Positions 51,304 to 62,630 of a stretch of 64,000 bases of DNA are shown in pieces. This DNA is from Stichopus chloronotus (lineage: Eukaryota; Echinodermata; Holothuroidea; Aspidochirotida; Stichopodidae). The stretch's first letter is position 1. Every line of letters starts with the position of its first letter. The notes under the pieces were generated by a model. That model was not told the DNA's origin. It saw only the letters and a program-made list of their open reading frames with translations, and did not search any database. A program made the position numbers and the translations under genes. Location: positions 27,877,969-27,941,968 of the forward strand of contig CM037838.1 in NCBI GenBank assembly GCA_021234535.1. The letters run 5' to 3'.

Positions 51304-52308
51304 TCATGCAGAGGCACATTGCATAAGGTTGAACAATGCATTAGTGCACACAATGTGCACCAGTGCTTGAGTAGGGGTGGGATGCAACTTGTACCACTTG
51401 ATTATGCAATCCGAATGATTGAGGAAAGAGATCATTGCCTCCACATTGGCTTCGACTTGGATGTACGAGTAACAACGGATTAACCAATCATCCAGGTATG
51501 CAAAGAGCAGTACACTGCAATTCCAAAGCTCTGTGATCACTGCTCCCACGACTCAGGTGAACACCCTCGGGGATGTTGACGGACTGAAGGGAACAGCTAT
51601 ACATTTGTACCTCTTCCCTTGCTACTCAGAAACTAGAAACCTTTGTGATGATAGGGCAATGAGAACGTGTAAGTGTGCATTGCTTCCAGTTCAGTGACGC
51701 CTTCCACACCCTCTACCTAGAGTAGGGATAATTTAGGCCAGGATTTCCCTTCAGAACCTCCTTTATCTTACATAGGCAGCACTTAGTGACTTGAGACTAA
51801 AGATTGGTCTCCAGGTGCTGCTCTTTTTTATGAGCCTTCAAAAAGGATGACCAGAAGAGAGATTTGTCCCCTTGGTTGCTCTTTCAACAGCTTCCCTTTC
51901 AAAGAGGTTGTTCAACTCCTGCTCCAGTATTTGATGGTGGAGTGGGTTTTCCAGGGTGGGTGTCCACCACCTGCCCTTAAGGAGAGGCCGTGCACCTGAA
52001 ATCTTGATGTGGTAACCGAGGGTTACCACTTTTTTTAGGACCCACCCCTCTTGGCACAACAACTCCCAGATGCTGGTGAATTTCATAAATCTTCCCCCTA
52101 CTACCGGAAGCACAGTAGATTGGGCACCTCGGACCCTAGGGCCAACAAGGGAACTACACTTGGGCCTGCTAACGATATTTGGGAAAATCATGATCACTGG
52201 CAGAACTTCTACCCTAGTCCTGAGCAGATTGCAAACCATGGCCTTGCTTCCACAACCCTTCCCCAAGGTCAAAAGACCTCCGAAAGGCTTGAACGATGCC
52301 AAAGACAT
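51304..52308 (-). mobile_element. DIRS-like retrotransposon reverse transcriptase relic
   Basis: Minus-strand remains of the RT of a DIRS-order (tyrosine-recombinase) retroelement. From 52308 to 51838 an uninterrupted frame ends with the RT entry region: GYHIKISGARPLL, then HHQILEQELNNLFEREAVER. Between 51837 and 51550 stops and frameshifts break it, but SPRVFT before the active site is still visible. From 51549 to 51304 the catalytic box survives as FAYLDDWLIR (the YLDD form typical of DIRS) and later LVHIVCTNALFN. RNase H, methyltransferase and tyrosine recombinase domains and terminal repeats were not found. Clearly inactive. Base composition is richer in GC than its flanks. Confidence 0.85.
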
Positions 52309-54619
52309 CGGTTTGCACCTTCAGCCTCTTCAACCAACTTGTCTAGAAATTGATCATTGAAGAGATTCCGATCCATGAGTGGCAGGTTCTCCAATCAACT
52401 CCAGGCATCAGAGAATGGACGCAACAATGGGTCAAAAACATTTCCTTAGCGCAGCTTCATAGCACCTACATGCACCTACTGTACATGGAACTCCACTCAA
52501 GAATACCGACCACAGACCAGCCAGGGAAAGAGGTACGAGCAAGGAAAACCAATGTCAGCTCCAGGGAACGAAGCAAGGGATAGAGTTAGTAAACATGTAA
52601 GACATGAATATATAATTCTCTGAAATACATGATGTAATTTTGGATTATTCAAACTAAATGACCACATATTGTACATCTGCTTTTGGATTTGGCATTGTCC
52701 ATTTTTACACCATTGTTTTAGGCCTTCAAACTTCCAGAGATTGTGAGGTATTGCAGATGAATGACTGTATAATAAATGATACAAAGAATAGCTTTTTGGT
52801 GAAACATGAGAATTCCAAAATCTCAGTTCTAGGCCACTTAAACAGGATGAGCAGTCATGATCCCTATTTTATTAGAAAAATCATTATAATCTTGCAATTT
52901 TTGTCTCATTTCTCTTATAAGTATTTTTCATGATGGTGCTGAGGTGGAGCAAAGTATTGTAAAACAAAATTATGCAATTCAAAACAAAAACGATATTACA
53001 CAATGAAACAGAGCCATTAATGAATTAGCATAGGGGGTATACTAATTCAGTTTGGGATGACTGCATTTTCCCTTTAAATTTGTCAATTTTGTAACTTAAA
53101 CCCCACGGTTGCTACTACACATCAATTCGGTTGTATCAGGAAACAGGCTTTAAGATATCTCATTTTGACATGTTTCTGGGATTGACGGATGCTCTAGTGC
53201 AAGATTCGCGATAGCGATATCAGTCGCGTTGCGGAACATTCAAGATGTAAGGAAGTTTCCCTTCATCGAATATACATACGAGTAGATGTACCACACTCTG
53301 AAGTGAGCAGGAGCTGCCACGGAATGAATTCTCACATTTCAGCAGAAGCTTCCTTTGTGGCATTTCAAAGTGCATACAGACTTTCATGGCTGACTGGACT
53401 TTTCCAAAAATACAAGATTGAGATAAACAAACGCTAAGAAAAAAAGAAGATTAAAGAGCAACTTCGGCAAGTTGAGCAAAACAGAAAGATGGATCTTTCC
53501 TAAGATGTCTTTGAATGTTATTAAGAGGCAGATATTAGAGCTTTAAACATGTGCATCAGGAAAGAAGCATCTTGGGGGGAAGCATATACCTGTGTGTAAC
53601 CCTAAACAATTTCAGTTGCCAAGGCCAAAACTGTGCCTACGTAATTCGTTCTGGCGACTTGATGACATAATTTGCGACAGATTCAGTCAAAATGCCACCA
53701 GAATCAGGCTTATCATGTCTGGGCTACTTGGATTTTGTTCACGCATGGTTGCAGACAAATCCACTGAGGATGGGCAAATCTTCTGAAGCTCTGAAAAGTC
53801 CACAGCTTCTTTAAAATAACAATGTAGCCTCGACTAATTTTTCAGACATTTGTTCTCCTCTGCTGATTTTACCACTACATCAATTTGACTTTTAATCAAA
53901 TGAATAAATGGTACAAATGTCAACCATTGTCTAGAATGTAGCTGACTTTAGTGACAAGTGAATACAATGAATAGAAAGCTTCAAATGTGAAGTGAAAGGC
54001 AAAAATTGGAGACTGCGTAAAGTTTTCAAATTTGATTGTTTTGGACCCCAGACACTTGTAGTCTCTGGCAAACAGAGTTGCAAGGTACAATTATTGCCCA
54101 GGGTTGTCTACAGTTATGGAAATCCTCCTGTTCTGTGATACTGCAGAATAAAATTATGCAGATGTATCAAAGACCAGAATACACATGGTTTCAAAGATGC
54201 AATTATGAGCATTTTTCTGAATAAGACATCATAACATGAGGATGTATTGCAAGCTTGTTCCCTGTAATATTAGATTAGTAATTAATACATCACATCACCA
54301 ATTAAGGTGCAAAAACTACTATACAAACAATGACATCTGTTGACCTAAGTTGGTGGGTAACAGGCATCATGCATTCAACACACACAAACACCTGCCTACT
54401 GCCAGAGAGATACGTATCCAAGTTTTCTGTCTCGAGATGCCATATCAACATGGTTTTCAGAAACTTAATACTTATTGCACTGAATGGCTTTCATCAAATG
54501 TAAGGGACTTTTTGACTCAACATGGTTCACCACTGCAAACAGATAACAAATATCACATCCGACAGTGCAAGCTTCCCTTTTGATGCATATATCACGTTTT
54601 CAAGTTTTTCCAAAGTTGA
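52309..54619. other. no gene recognised; left part possibly 5' DIRS sequence
   Basis: 52309-52590 shares the GC-richer composition of the DIRS relic and may be its upstream ORF, but is unreadable. Near 53.20 kb a CpG cluster (TTCGCGATAGCGATATC, GTCGCGTTGCGG) overlaps a 29-codon minus frame (start MFRNATDIAIANLALE) with no homology. The rest is AT-rich. Confidence 0.4.
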
Positions 54620-55690
54620 ACCCTGCTGGTTTGAAATGGCGTTTGACCTCCACCAAAAAAAAAGGGTTCATAAACTCAATGTGGTACACTTACATATCAA
54701 GTATGAGATCTGTCAAATGTCCTTACTTGTGATGAGCAATGTTTACAAGGTTTTTGCTATTTTATCTATGTTGACCCCAAATAACCTTTACCTCCACGAA
54801 AAAGAAAAAAAAAAAAAACAGATTCTTGTACACAGTGTGGTACACCTACATACCATATATGAGATCACTACAAGTTTCCCATCTTGAAATATACTGTGCA
54901 CAGACTTTTACTATTTGACCTGTTGATCCCAAATGACCTTTGACCCCACCAAAAACAATAGTGCATTCAATGTAGCACAATCACATATTAAATGTGAGGT
55001 CTGTCTAGGCTTTCCATTTAGATATCATGTGTACAGGTGAAATAATCTTTGACCTCCATCAAAATGCTAGTGTTTTGGCACTCAGTGAGATACGCATACA
55101 TCAAAAAAGACATATCCAGGCTTCCCTTCTTGGGGTAACTTGCATCCTTTCTTGAGACACTGTGTTTTGCAGGGGTTTCACAATGTGACCCCTATTGCCC
55201 TCAAATGACCTTTGACCTGTGCCAAAATCATAGGGGTCTTCCATTCAATGCGATACACCTACATACTAAGCATGAGGTACTGCATGTCCAACTGCCTTTC
55301 TTGAGATATTGTGTTTACAGAGTTTTCATAATTTGACCCTCTTGATCTCAAATGACATTTGACCTCCACCACAAATTATAGGTTCTACTCAATGTGACAC
55401 ACAAACATACGAACATACAACTATGAGATCCGTTCAAGCTTTCCTTCTTGAGATAGGTTGGCAAAATTTTCAAATCTAACCCCTGTTGAGACCAAATGAC
55501 CTTTGACCTATACCAAAATATAATCAATGTAGTACACCTACTGTACATACCAAGTATCAAATTTCTCCAAGCTTCCCTTCTTAAGATACCATGTTTAGAA
55601 GGAAAGCATCACAAACACACATACTGTACAAACACAGACATACTAGAGACATACACAGCAGCATGACTACCTACCTCCAAGTTAACATCG
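54620..55690 (+). repeat. TGACCTTTGACC-core array 3 (largest)
   Basis: About seven units of roughly 115-160 bases. Cores lie at about 54640, 54772, 54928, 55045, 55205, 55350 and 55496. Best cores read CAAATGACCTTTGACCT. Unit text after the core is 'CC-CCAAAA', then 'AATG(T/C)GGTACACCTACATACC', 'GAGATC', 'CTTTCCTTCTTGAGATA', 'GTTTACA' and 'TTTGACCC'. It ends with a GCATCACAAACACACATAC-type tail like array 2. Confidence 0.85.
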
Positions 55691-57289
55691 AAACCAAAAA
55701 TGGTAGGTAACATTTGGCCTGCATCATTTACAAAGAAAACAATCTGTACATAAAATCAATGTCTCTCTCATATGAACCAACAAAAACATTAGACAATAAC
55801 CACACAAGAACATAAAGCTTATGAAAGAAGGAGAGGAAGACAGAATCTATTATGTTCTGAATTCACTGAAAACTTTCATGAGTGTCAACTATTTCAGTGG
55901 AACTCTTGTATAGACATATCATTAATTTCCTCCAGGTTTGGGGATGTTAAAGTAAAAGTTGGAATTATCAAATGCCAAGTGAAGACTGCCATGCCCACAT
56001 ACATTCTGAGTTTTGACAAAAACAAATCATATAGCAACATCCACCCACCCCCCATAGTAAAAGTTGGGCTCAGGAAAGCCTACGGTATAAACTGTTACCC
56101 ATACCTCTATGGTGACATTGCTGCAGGGGACCAAAGATCTTTTTTTTTTTGCCTCTCAAACAACTATTTTGACAGGTGCCCTAACGAGCTTGCTGATACA
56201 ATACCATCGATCACACCAGGGGGAGATATGAGTGTTGACTGACTGGTAAAGAAACACAATTATGTTTTCCCTAAAACTACATACTCATACACTGCAGACT
56301 TCTAAAAATGCTTCACTACCCACCAGACCATGTGACATTGCCTGCTTCGAAAAAACATCTGATTAGTAAGAACAGACTACTGCAACTAATATATCCACTC
56401 TTTGACAGAACTATAGAAAGAAAGAGATGAAGTGTGCTGTAATGCACCATACAGGTAAGCAAACACTGAAGCCAATTTTTGAACCATAACACATCTCTCA
56501 AATCTGAGGCAGAATATTCCGACATTTGCACGCTTTCCTGTCCGTATACTTCTCATGTTAGCCCAAGCTTATGGAATCTCTAATCTATTACATCACCATT
56601 TGTTGCCTCTGACAGCCAGCGAAGCATTATCTAACCCTCGTGACAGACACACAAATGTTAATTATGCCAAGCAGATGAGCATTTGTATAGACTTAACTTC
56701 ATATGCACTGACGTGTTGTGCTTTATCTGGCTCCTAGTGTCGTGCTCCAGTATGCAGGGTCTTCAACGGGAAGTACTGTAGCCGGCAAAACCATGTAAGA
56801 GAATCTTACCAGGTGTTCGTCAATGAGTCTTTGCCATGCAAAAAAAAAAAAAAACCCTGTGAATTCCATCAAGCCTGACGGTAGACATCCAAGAGTGGAG
56901 CTAGCTGAGGGGAATTTTACCTGACAGTCATGATGAAACATGAGGTTGTACATGTACCCCCTGTATATGGAGTTACATGTGTCAACAATATACTTCCATA
57001 GATACATTCCTGTACAAGGCTCTCAAGTTTACTGTAGACAAAAACTTCGTATAGTGCAGTCCTTACTTTGTGCAAGACTTTTTGTCTCCAGTCATAAGCT
57101 TGATATTACTTGATATTATGACACTTAAATGACAGAATAATATATTCCAACTTTCAGGTCATCATGTAAACCAGCAACCTTTACCCTTCCCTTACTGATT
57201 TAATAACAAATAACATTGTCCAATATCTCTAATGTCATGTATACCTCTAATTTTATAACTGATCTACTTTCACACCATTCAACTCATAC
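55691..57289. other. no gene recognised
   Basis: AT-rich sequence between two oppositely oriented arrays. Poly-T and poly-A runs occur at 56.14 and 56.84 kb. No coding or repeat structure recognised. Confidence 0.4.
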
Positions 57290-57830
57290 AATTCCAAAGT
57301 ACTGTTTTTGGAAGTGGTGAAAGGTCATCTGAGGTCACCAGAGGTCAAAATTTGAAAACCTTGTAAACACAATATCTCAAGAAGGGTATAATCCTGACTA
57401 ATGTCATACTTAGTGTATGGTTTGGTCATAGTGAGTAGATGATCCCTATGGTTTTTGGTGAAGGTCACAGGTCATTTGAGGTCAACAGAGGTCAAACGGT
57501 GAAAACGTTTTAAACATGATATCTCAAGAATAGTGATCTTGAGTAATCTCTTACTTAATAATGTGTGGGTTGGTTGTATTAAGTAGATAATCTCTATCCT
57601 TTTTGGTAGAGGTCAAATGTCATTTGAGCTCACTAAAGGTCAAAATGTGGAAACCTTGTAAACACGCTATTTCAAGTAGCATAATATTGACTAAGTTCGT
57701 ACTTAGTGTGTGGGCTGGTCATGAGTGAGCGGATGATTCCCATTGATTTTTGTGGAGGTCGAATTGCATTTGAGTACACCGGTGGTAAAATTGTGAAAAC
57801 ATATAAAACTGCTTAGTACACACAGTCATG
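57290..57830 (-). repeat. TGACCTTTGACC-core array 4 (inverted)
   Basis: Same family as the 54.6-kb array, on the minus strand. About four units have (G)AGGTCA-type cores near 57315, 57465, 57610 and 57757, a spacing of about 145-150 bases. Unit text (complement sense) includes 'TGGTGAAGGTCACAGGTCAT', 'CTTGTAAACAC', 'ATATCTCAAGAA' and 'GTAGATGAT'. The rightmost unit is strongly decayed. Confidence 0.8.
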
Positions 57831-58244
57831 CTCTATCTTGAAGGTTGGGTGTTTGAATTTCAAAATTGTGTCTGTACATGTCCTGTGTTCTCCATGAATA
57901 TTGGCAAGGAATCACAAAATCCGGTCTACACTTAAACATTATTGTTTGAAACACACTATGTGATACAGCTCTACATTACACTCAAGGCTGTATTCAGTGT
58001 CAACCTTGCACATGGTAGGGGATCCAGGTGCACATCCAGATGGGGGTGCACCTGGTGCCAACCCCCCTTTTTGTCAACCACCAATCATATTTTTACCGAA
58101 ATGAACAAATAAATATGGAGAGAATATGCTTCCTAGATGTTGGGAAATCGCATCTAGAAATTTCAATTACTTGGGGGAGGATAGCTAAACCCCCGGCAGT
58201 GGTTTCGCACCTTTGACATTCACTAGTCAGCCTTCAACCAACAG

Positions 58245-59460
58245 TTTGTGTGTTCCCAAATTCTCTTGTATGCTCTGTGCCAACTAATGGTGGCTCTCTG
58301 CTTAGATAGTAGTTAGTAACAAACATAATTAGGGCAAACAATCTTTCTCCAAGTTCTAGAAGCTGGTGTGCCAATGTGTTCAATAAAAGATATTTGTGAA
58401 GTATTCAAGGAAAACAATGAAAGAGGATGGATAATTCATTTTGATTCATGTATCACTTCAAAACACTGCTATGTATTACCCCATTTAACACATTGATTTT
58501 CATTTTTTTATCTTTTCACATGAACTCCCCAAAACTCCCTGGTTTGGGAATTCACCTCATATAACCTATGCATTACCGTAGTGACCATGGTCTAGCATCT
58601 GGCAATTTTGTGTGTGTGTGCGTGTGTGTATCTGGTCACCGCCCTTCCATAATTCCCACATTTAACAGACTGATTTTAATTTTTTATCTTTTCACATGAA
58701 CTGACAAATTGCAGAGATGATATCCATATTTCAAAGCTGGGTACATGCAGTTCAATCCACCAGTAAATGCCATTTCCTGCCATCTGGCTGCCGTGAAAAG
58801 CCAAAATTTGTTTGTACGCTCCACGCGCCTACCAACTATGGCATTACACTAAGATACTAACCCCACAAGTTAGTAAAAAAACATTACTCGGGCAAATAAT
58901 CCTCTCCCCTATTTCTACACACCGGTGCGCCTATGTGTTCACCCCAAAAAGTATTTGTCAAAGTATTAAGTATAAGTATATAATTAAGTATATAATTAAG
59001 TATAAGTTTAAGTATTTGTCAAAGTATTACTCAAAGAAAAAAATGGAAGAAGAGGATACGCAATTCGTTATGATTCTTGTATTACCTCAAAAACCCTGAT
59101 ATGTACTACCACATTACAAAGACTGATTTTCCTTTTCACATGCATGAGTTGACGAATCGCAGACACGATATCCATATTTAAAGGCTGGGTCCATTCAGCT
59201 CAAATAAACCTGGGAAGTGCTGCCATCTGGGGGTTTCGGAAAACCAAAATTTTCTTGCACACTCCGCTCCAACCAATGATGGTGCTTTGCTTAGATAGTG
59301 GTAATGCTAATTAGTAACAAACACAATTCAGACAAATAATCTCTGTCCCCCCCACCTTGAAGGAAAAATGATACTAGGCACCACTCTAGGCACATAAAGC
59401 CAAAATTTTCTTGTAAACTCTGCGCCAACCAATAGTGGTACTCTGCTTAGACAGTCCTGC
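58245..59460 (+). repeat. large-unit tandem array with nested insertion
   Basis: Several diverged copies of a unit of about 0.44 kb. Landmarks 'GCCAACTAATGGTGGCTCTC', 'CTACCAACTATGGCATTACA', 'CCAACCAATGATGGTGCTTT' and 'GCCAACCAATAGTGGTACTC' occur near 58278, 58827, 59267 and 59423. Others such as ATTTTCTTGTA, 'TGATATCCATATTT' and 'TCTTTTCACATGAACT' also recur. The first copy is interrupted by the hairpin-headed repeat. A local 'TATAATTAAGTA' simple repeat lies at 58.97-59.03 kb. Confidence 0.75.
58527..58655 (+). repeat. hairpin-headed interspersed repeat, copy 2
   Basis: Near-identical to 18736-18879 apart from the missing 14-base segment and a longer GT/GC microsatellite. It is flanked by two similar stretches of about 40 bases (58484-58526 and 58656-58700, both containing GATTTT-ATTTTTTTATC, then TTTTCACATGAACT), as though inserted with a long duplication. 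Confidence 0.8.
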
Positions 59461-59659
59461 CATTACTCAGCTCCCCCCAACTTTTGTTTTGTGCGTTTTG
59501 CCAAGCCTGATAATGCTTTTTCCATATGGACTGTGTCCCTTTAATCCTTCACCTCCGCCTGAGAAGGTATTCCTAGTGTCCAAAAGTATTGGGATATGGT
59601 GGCCACTCAGTTAAAAAACCAGAATGCAAAATGCACTGTCACAGTTTCAATAGCCGAGA

Positions 59660-59795
59660 GGAAAGAGTTACTAGCTCAGTCAAAGTTTACAATGGCAAGT
59701 GAGGTTAGGGGTTCTAGCTTTGTCAAAGGTTTCTATGGTAAGTGAGGTTGGAGGTACTAGTTGTAAAAGGTTACTATGTCATGTTGATCTAAAAG
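59660..59795 (+). repeat. tandem repeat, about 44-base unit
   Basis: Three units with shared text 'TACTAG(C)T', 'TCAAAG(G)TTTCTATGG' and 'AAGTGAGGTTAGGG' at about 59667-59710, 59711-59754 and 59755-59795. The last is partial. Non-coding. Confidence 0.7.
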
Positions 59796-62100
59796 TGGTG
59801 GGTTCAGTAGCTCAGCATGTATGCATCATTTTTCACAAGATCATAAATGGAATGTTCAGGGAAAGAGCAAATAAGCCCAAATCTGGATATTGATAAAGAT
59901 ACTGCCTTCCTGTTGCATGAAAGCCCCAATTTTTGTGCAACAAAGCTGGAAAATAACCTGCAATTCTCCAGTTGGAGATAGAATGCAATGGAAAAGCACA
60001 TGTATGCTGACACTTTTGACGGCTTTTCTTACCTTGTTTGAGTTTCTTTCAGACTTTCAGATGATTCTAAAATGTTTGAGGGGATGATGAAGTGAATGTC
60101 TCATCACCCTGTCAACAGTGTGTTTGTTCCCCCATATTTTTGTGCACCTTAACAATATGCAACCTTTTTAACTCAAAAAAGTACAAAGTGACCTCCAAAC
60201 TGCACACATTAACTATGCTTGAACCTGTCTGATACTGGTAGAAACATTAGGCTGCTGGTGGAAGGACATTCAAGGCAAAATACAGCAATTTCATTCAGTA
60301 AGCTAGGCTTATTCTGTCGTGATACCAAAACTGAGGGAACACGCTCATACAAGTAAAGATATCATTTCATGGTTTCAAGTGAAGCATATTCACCTAAATT
60401 AGGTCCTTTGAAGAAAAATAGTTGTGAGTCAGTATAAATTCTTAAAGGTCAGACAGCTTCTGCAGGTTTCTGCTGCCACACACACAAAGAGCTCACTCTA
60501 TGACAAATTTCACAAAAATAATGGATGCAAGAGAAAGGGGAACATATTATACCTGCTGTCTCTTTACAAGAACACTAAGACATTTCCCTTCCTGTCAACA
60601 AATGCAATACTGCAACAACTGTATCTTCGAACAAACATACACGATCGAGGGAGCTTTCAAAACATGGCAGATTCAGAAGCAAGAGCCGATGGCAGTGGAC
60701 CACAGAATGGGGTGAACAATAGTGAATTGGCAAACTAGGATATATACACTTGTGTTTAACGATAGATGTTAGTTAGTTACATACCATGTATGGGAAAAAC
60801 AGGTGTAACATCAGCAGTGATGTACATCTGAAAAATACATGAACTGTAAGAAAACAGCCTGAGTTTGATTTGACTGTTTGATGTGATGGATTATCTCCCT
60901 CTACTCTGACCTCATAAATGTTACGATAACTTACAGCAAAAGAAGAAAAGAAAAGGACAGAAAAAAGAGAGTATTACAAATTGAAGATACGCAATGGATG
61001 ATACGCAACAGATGAATATTAATGGAACGATGCATCAATAGTAGAGAGTGACTATCAGTTATGTTGTTATTAGTAATAGTTGCTGTATCATATACAGTAA
61101 GTACATACTACTGTACATGTCAAGAGTTCCAAGTTCCTAGTATTTAAATACATGTATACAGTGCAAATTCTGTAGGCTGATAACCAATGCCACTTCAGTA
61201 GTGTCATGAGATTTTTCAAGTTTGGCTGACAGGTTACTTTATTTCTTTCACAGGTCTCCTAAAATATGCAGTGCAATGTCAGTAAAAATTATTTAAAGAA
61301 CTAGCTCTACCACAAACTCATCCCATAATCTCATCCTAAAACTTATGGAATGCTTTCTATTTCAGCTCTATGTTAAACTGGACTGCAAAATTAAAGAAAG
61401 ACACACACTTCTGAGGCAGAGTTGGGAGGATTTCCTATTTTTTTTTTCAGCCATGCTCATAGCATTCCTTTTCATCTGTTTACACTCACCTAAAATTCAT
61501 CCAATCTGCATGACTATGTTTCCAAAATCATAATCACAGACGACCATCTCAACCTACGACCCTAAAGGCATCCTTCACTCCCTCCTTGAGATTCTATTGA
61601 TCTTCTCTCTTTTACTTCCTAGCCTGGTACGGATTAAGCAGAGGCTCCCTAACAGGAGCAAACTTTGACATTCTACTGCACACATGGACTCCCTGGCATC
61701 AGGTGTGGGGCATATTTCAAAACGAAATGAAACTGCTGTAAAAACTCTGTTGAGGATTTTACCTCATGGAAAAGAAATTTGAACCTGAAAACAGTCGCAA
61801 GGAGATTAAGATAATCGCTGCTGCAGCCTGTCAAGCAACCCAAATTGGTTAAATTATAAGCCAATGGAAGCAATTCATTTCACGTTTGGTGGGGGGTGAG
61901 GATAGTTGTGCACTGACAGGCTGCAATGCATTATACAGTCACTCATTATCTATTTAGGAAAGTATTTCAAAAAACGATTAACCTATATTTCTGTCAATCA
62001 TACATTTCCGAACAATTACCAACAATTTCAAGCAAATTACTCAGCTTCTGACATAGTTTACTTGCACTCAAACTACAGTAATTGGCAATCCATATAACAT
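59796..62100. other. mostly non-coding; short open frame at 60.66 kb
   Basis: AT-rich. A plus-strand ATG at 60664 in good context (AACATGG) reads MADSEARADGSGPQNG and on to a TAG at 60738. It resembles the polar start of a eukaryotic protein, with a possible donor GGG|GTGAAC inside. No following exon was recognised. Confidence 0.35.
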
Positions 62101-62630
62101 TTAAAGACCATGTGACATACATTGAGAAAGGAACTGGCTTCATTCAGAATTTGCAGCTAGTGAAACCTTGAATGAAAACTTGTTGAAATTACCTTTGTAT
62201 ATCAGTGTTATTGAGACTATACAGTTTCATGAAAATGCAAAAAGTGATGATGTGGAGTGTTGCACATTTTTGTCTGTTAGGCAGATTGTCTCTTAGTATT
62301 TACTTGCCATGTGTCTTACACAATTGCTATTTCAATATTTTTAAAAACAATATGCTTCCATGTGGGCACATAAACTTCTCAATTTTCCTTGAAATGAAGA
62401 TTAAGTAAACTTAACATTAAGAAAAACATAAAATATACCATGCTATCACAAATTTGCACATTTAGGCCTAGATGTTTATTCACTATACAATTGCAAAACA
62501 GAGATTTGTTTGTAAAATGGTCAATATGTGATGGAATTTTATGGAATGGTGGTTACTGTACTCTCTTGATTTTTAATGATTAATGCTATCGATAGTCCAA
62601 AATGTGTTTTTCATGTCACATGTCCTTTAA
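62101..62630 (-). mobile_element. TTAA-flanked MITE, family 1, copy C
   Basis: A 530-base element with TTAA at both ends. Terminal inverted repeats are TTAAAGACCATGTGACAT (left) and TTAAAGGACATGTGACATG (right, complement), the latter followed by AAAAACACATTTTGGACTAT as in the other copies. Interior diverged and non-coding. Confidence 0.75.

Noticed and set aside
51265..52583. Plus-strand open frames across the DIRS relic
   Set aside because: They are the opposite strand of the RT and have no domain of their own.
53163..53251. Minus-strand 29-codon frame in a CpG cluster (start MFRNATDIAIANLALE)
   Set aside because: Protein-like but very short, with a stop directly upstream and no clear splice site.
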